A stretch of DNA of 64,000 nucleotides from Chelatococcus asaccharovorans (GTDB lineage: Bacteria; Pseudomonadota; Alphaproteobacteria; Rhizobiales; Beijerinckiaceae): positions 1-64,000 of the forward strand of contig NZ_QJJK01000016.1 in NCBI RefSeq assembly GCF_003201475.1. Direction: 5' to 3'. The notes beneath the pieces are model-generated. The model saw only the letters and a list, made by a program, of their open reading frames with translations, did no database searches and was not told the DNA's origin. Both the position numbers and the translations under genes were made by a program. Positions 61,571-64,000 of the stretch are shown here, piece by piece. Within the stretch, counting starts at the first letter, position 1; each line of letters begins with the position of its first letter.

Positions 61571-63277
61571 TCAGAAACCCAAACTTCCCTGCCCGAACAT
61601 CTGATCGACGAGCGGATCTATCTCGGCCCGAGCCTCGTCGTAGCTAGACGCCTGGAGGAGAGAATCCTTGTCCACAGTCACGATCCTGTGACCATCGTAC
61701 ACGACGCCGTGAAGCTTCACAGTGCCGAGCACGAGCTGCGTGTCCTTTGGACGTCTCTCGATGGCGAAGCGGATCATCCGTCGCGCGTTCTCATCGTCCT
61801 GATCCTGCTGCAGCGGCGTATCGAGGATGATCGGGCACATGCACGCCGTGGAGTACTTCGCCACGGTGTGAAGGATCGCATAGTAGTATGCGAGTTGCGC
61901 CCTCGGCAGGTCGCTGCCAGTATCACGGATGGTCATGTCCACCCGGGGCGTAATCCCGGAGACGGCGTTACTCACCTTCAGCTCCTCCGCAAACTCGCGG
62001 AGACGCTCGCCGAAAAATTCCTCGATCTGCGCTCGTCGACCGTGCCGCTCGAACGAACCCATCCTTTCATTCGCCTCGTCGATCTCATGCGCCGCCTGCC
62101 CGATGGCCTCAATCAGCGCGCGGTCCTCGTCCTTGATGGTCACGTCGAGGATTCGCTCGCTCTCGTCCTCAAGCATGTCCCTGAGCTTGATGTCCCCGCG
62201 CGTCTCTTCCAGCAGGCCGTTGATCCGGCCGATTTGCATCTGGAATTCGCCGAGCCGCGCCACGGTATCCTTCGTATGGACCGATATCCGCTCGAGCTCG
62301 GCCGATGAGTCTGTGATGATGGTCCGGCACATCTCCGCATCGGCCAGCAGCCCGAACTTCGCAGCGAAGTCGTTTTCGTGCTCCGTCCCGCAGGTCGGGC
62401 AGATGACCTCACCTTCCAACTTGGTCGCGTAGCGGTAGTCCGCCTCAAGATCGGACAGCGCCGACCGCGCGACTGAAACTTCCTCGACGAGAACCGCCTT
62501 GCGGGACTGGAGAGCCGAAAGCTCGCGGCGGATCTGGGAGTGGCCCTCTTCCAGATGCGTGACCTCTTCCGTTAGCTCGGTGATGTGATCCTCGAAGACC
62601 TCTGGGCGGAAATCCAAGCCAACGGGCCGGCGCCGATCCTGAAGCCTCCGGGCCGCTCTAGCAAGGGCACGCTGCTCGGCGACCAGGTCGGCCTGTTTCC
62701 GAAGCGCCTCGTCACGAACAATCTTGGCCGCATAGAACTCCTTCGGCCGGATGCCCGTGTGGAACTCGACAATGTCCCTCTTGTAGTTGGGGATCATCTG
62801 CACACCGGCGAATGAGATCCAGCTCGACTGCCAGCCAGTGTCCTGATCGACATAGAATGGCATGAAGCTAAATGCTGGCGGTGGCACGACCACCGTCTGC
62901 TGCTTCGTTGCTAGGCGGATACCGAAATCCAGCAGTTCGGCGATCTTCGGGCCGATCTGCGCGGTCACGGCGGTGTGACACCAGAGCATCCTCGCATCGG
63001 CGTCAAAGAGCGCAATGAACTTTCCGTGCTGGACGATAGTGTAGTCATCGGCGTCGACGGAAAAGTCGAGGCGCGCGATCGGGTCGATGGAATTCCAACG
63101 CGGATTTATCTTGGTGGCCGGCGCCGCGAGCGCGCCGTAGATAGATTTGATCAGGCACGACTTGCCCGTGTCGTTTTCGCCGATGACGACGTTTGATCCG
63201 TCATCGAACTTCTCGATCCTTCCCTTCCTTTCCTTCTTTGAAAGAAGCGATAGCCTTCGTAGTTTTAAGCTTTTCAT
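61571..63277 (-). CDS. Short Rad50/SMC-like ATPase with zinc-hook-like motif
   Basis: A 568-residue ABC-class ATPase of the Rad50/SMC/RecF type. The N-terminal P-loop is GENDTGKSCLIKSIYG (about residues 33-48). A coiled coil (about 190-420) is broken by VICPTCGTEHEND at about 286-298, a CxxC resembling a Rad50 zinc hook. The C-terminal Walker B is CPIILDTPLQQDQDDEN (about 485-500) after a DLPRAQLAYYYAILH signature-like helix. Such short ATPases often form multi-gene phage-defence or DNA-processing units with a partner. The partner here is the gene 41 bp upstream. I cannot place it in a named family. Confidence 0.75.
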   Translation of the reverse strand: MKSLKLRRLSLLSKKERKGRIEKFDDGSNVVIGENDTGKSCLIKSIYGALAAPATKINPRWNSIDPIARLDFSVDADDYTIVQHGKFIALFDADARMLWCHTAVTAQIGPKIAELLDFGIRLATKQQTVVVPPPAFSFMPFYVDQDTGWQSSWISFAGVQMIPNYKRDIVEFHTGIRPKEFYAAKIVRDEALRKQADLVAEQRALARAARRLQDRRRPVGLDFRPEVFEDHITELTEEVTHLEEGHSQIRRELSALQSRKAVLVEEVSVARSALSDLEADYRYATKLEGEVICPTCGTEHENDFAAKFGLLADAEMCRTIITDSSAELERISVHTKDTVARLGEFQMQIGRINGLLEETRGDIKLRDMLEDESERILDVTIKDEDRALIEAIGQAAHEIDEANERMGSFERHGRRAQIEEFFGERLREFAEELKVSNAVSGITPRVDMTIRDTGSDLPRAQLAYYYAILHTVAKYSTACMCPIILDTPLQQDQDDENARRMIRFAIERRPKDTQLVLGTVKLHGVVYDGHRIVTVDKDSLLQASSYDEARAEIDPLVDQMFGQGSLGF

Positions 63278-63318
63278 GCGTCTTCTTTCTTAGGCTTCGC
63301 ACAAGTCTCTTGTAGTTC

Positions 63319-64000
63319 TCAAGCTGGGTCCTGCGTATATAGCTCATAGATGATCATTGCCCTCAGTCGTGCTGGTTGGAATGGCGCGAGATAGGTTCTG
63401 CCGACGCTCTCGACGGCGATGAACGTGGCGTCGATGACCTGTACCAGCGTGTCTGCATCACCGAAGCCGGTCGCGACCCGTTCGCGGATCGCACGTCGGA
63501 TGCTGCGCAGGGCCTCGTCCGCCTGGTTCAGCGCTTCCGCACGGTAAACGCTCCATTCGCGCCTCAACAGGAGTTTCTCTGAGATTCCGTAGGTCAGCTG
63601 CGGATCGAGCTCCTCCCATGATGGAAGCCGGACCGCGGCCTTCACCGTGTCCAGCCATCCCTGGACGTCGGCCCGCGTGATGCCCTTCAGGCGGACAACA
63701 TCGCCGAGCGTGGGCGCGTCGCCGGTGAACTTCGAGCGCTTGCGGCATTCGTCCGCGACGAGACGAAACATGGAATCGAGCGGAAAGTCGTCCGGACCGA
63801 CGTGCTTAGTGACGAAGTCATGCAGCTTGCCCTTCATGTGGGCCGAGCTGTCCTGCAGGCTGAGATCCGATCGCTCGAATCCAAGAAGAGCGACCTCCGC
63901 CTCGGTCGCGTCGTCATATTCCCCCTGCACGGCCTCAATCAGCTTCGCGAAGGTGGTGGGCACGCATTTACTGAACTCGAAGGCTCGCTCCGAATGCAGT
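63319..64000 (-). CDS. Unknown partner of the Rad50-like ATPase (5' end outside window)
   Basis: At least 227 residues, open to the window edge; a GTG at 63963 could start a 214-residue form, but the frame reads on upstream as LHSERAFEFSKC and still looks like protein, so the gene is probably larger. The visible part is mostly alpha-helical: LIEAVQGEYDDATEAEVALL, KGKLHDFVTKHVG, MFRLVADECRKR, LNQADEALRSIRRAIRERVA and a final LRAMIIYELYTQDPA. There are no recognised motifs. It lies 41 bp before the ATPase gene on the same strand, so they are very likely co-transcribed. Confidence 0.6.
   Translation of the reverse strand, partial: LHSERAFEFSKCVPTTFAKLIEAVQGEYDDATEAEVALLGFERSDLSLQDSSAHMKGKLHDFVTKHVGPDDFPLDSMFRLVADECRKRSKFTGDAPTLGDVVRLKGITRADVQGWLDTVKAAVRLPSWEELDPQLTYGISEKLLLRREWSVYRAEALNQADEALRSIRRAIRERVATGFGDADTLVQVIDATFIAVESVGRTYLAPFQPARLRAMIIYELYTQDPA

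Overview
The window is GC-rich DNA from an alphaproteobacterium, most likely of the order Hyphomicrobiales (Rhizobiales). The reasons are a heme-PAS FixL/FixJ pair with a FixK regulator, the hemC-hemD-Mic60-hemY order, a DUF3775 protein, a BclA-type ABC protein and the overall codon use. The genus cannot be named from the sequence alone.

Layout. (1) 1-1.1 kb: the edge of an IS481-type insertion sequence, one small unknown gene and three long intergenic palindromes. (2) 1.2-43.5 kb: an oxygen-limitation region. FixL senses O2, FixJ is its response regulator, and two FixJ-like boxes lie in front of fixK. Twelve 14-bp FixK/FNR-type boxes plus one weaker site were found by eye. Nearly all lie 58-108 bp in front of start codons. 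The genes behind them are a receiver-only response regulator, a YhiI-RbbA-YhhJ ABC export operon, a BON-Usp-Hsp20 stress set, an unknown protein, a small cytochrome c, glucokinase, an MlaF-CBS-PfkB-PpsA-CBS operon, nicotinamidase, Usp-Prs, ChaB and nicotinate phosphoribosyltransferase, a host-attachment-type protein, a small membrane protein with two P-type ATPases, and a ferric-reductase-like flavocytochrome. A glucan set (GH15, GH144, BclA-like ABC protein, GH3) lies inside the region behind the weaker site. (3) 43.5-54 kb: ordinary accessory genes: a MocR regulator, an ABC exporter, a GNAT enzyme, a MarR-EmrB-EmrA efflux operon, a FadR-type regulator, a diguanylate cyclase and a FAH-family hydrolase. 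(4) 54-60.3 kb: core genes, tsaD divergent from hemC-hemD-Mic60-hemY. (5) 60.66-64 kb: tRNA-Thr(CGT), a decayed P4-type integrase, and a two-gene unit with a short Rad50-like ATPase. This looks like one end of an integrated island.

How the genes fit together. The oxygen-limitation region reads as a low-oxygen survival programme. Intracellular glucans would give glucose, which glucokinase, PfkB and PEP synthase process. Nicotinamidase, PRPP synthetase and nicotinate phosphoribosyltransferase would rebuild NAD. Usp, Hsp20, BON and CBS proteins provide protection and energy sensing. P-type ATPases and ABC proteins keep up ion and envelope balance. The FixJ box and FixK box assignments are pattern matches made by eye and have not been tested.
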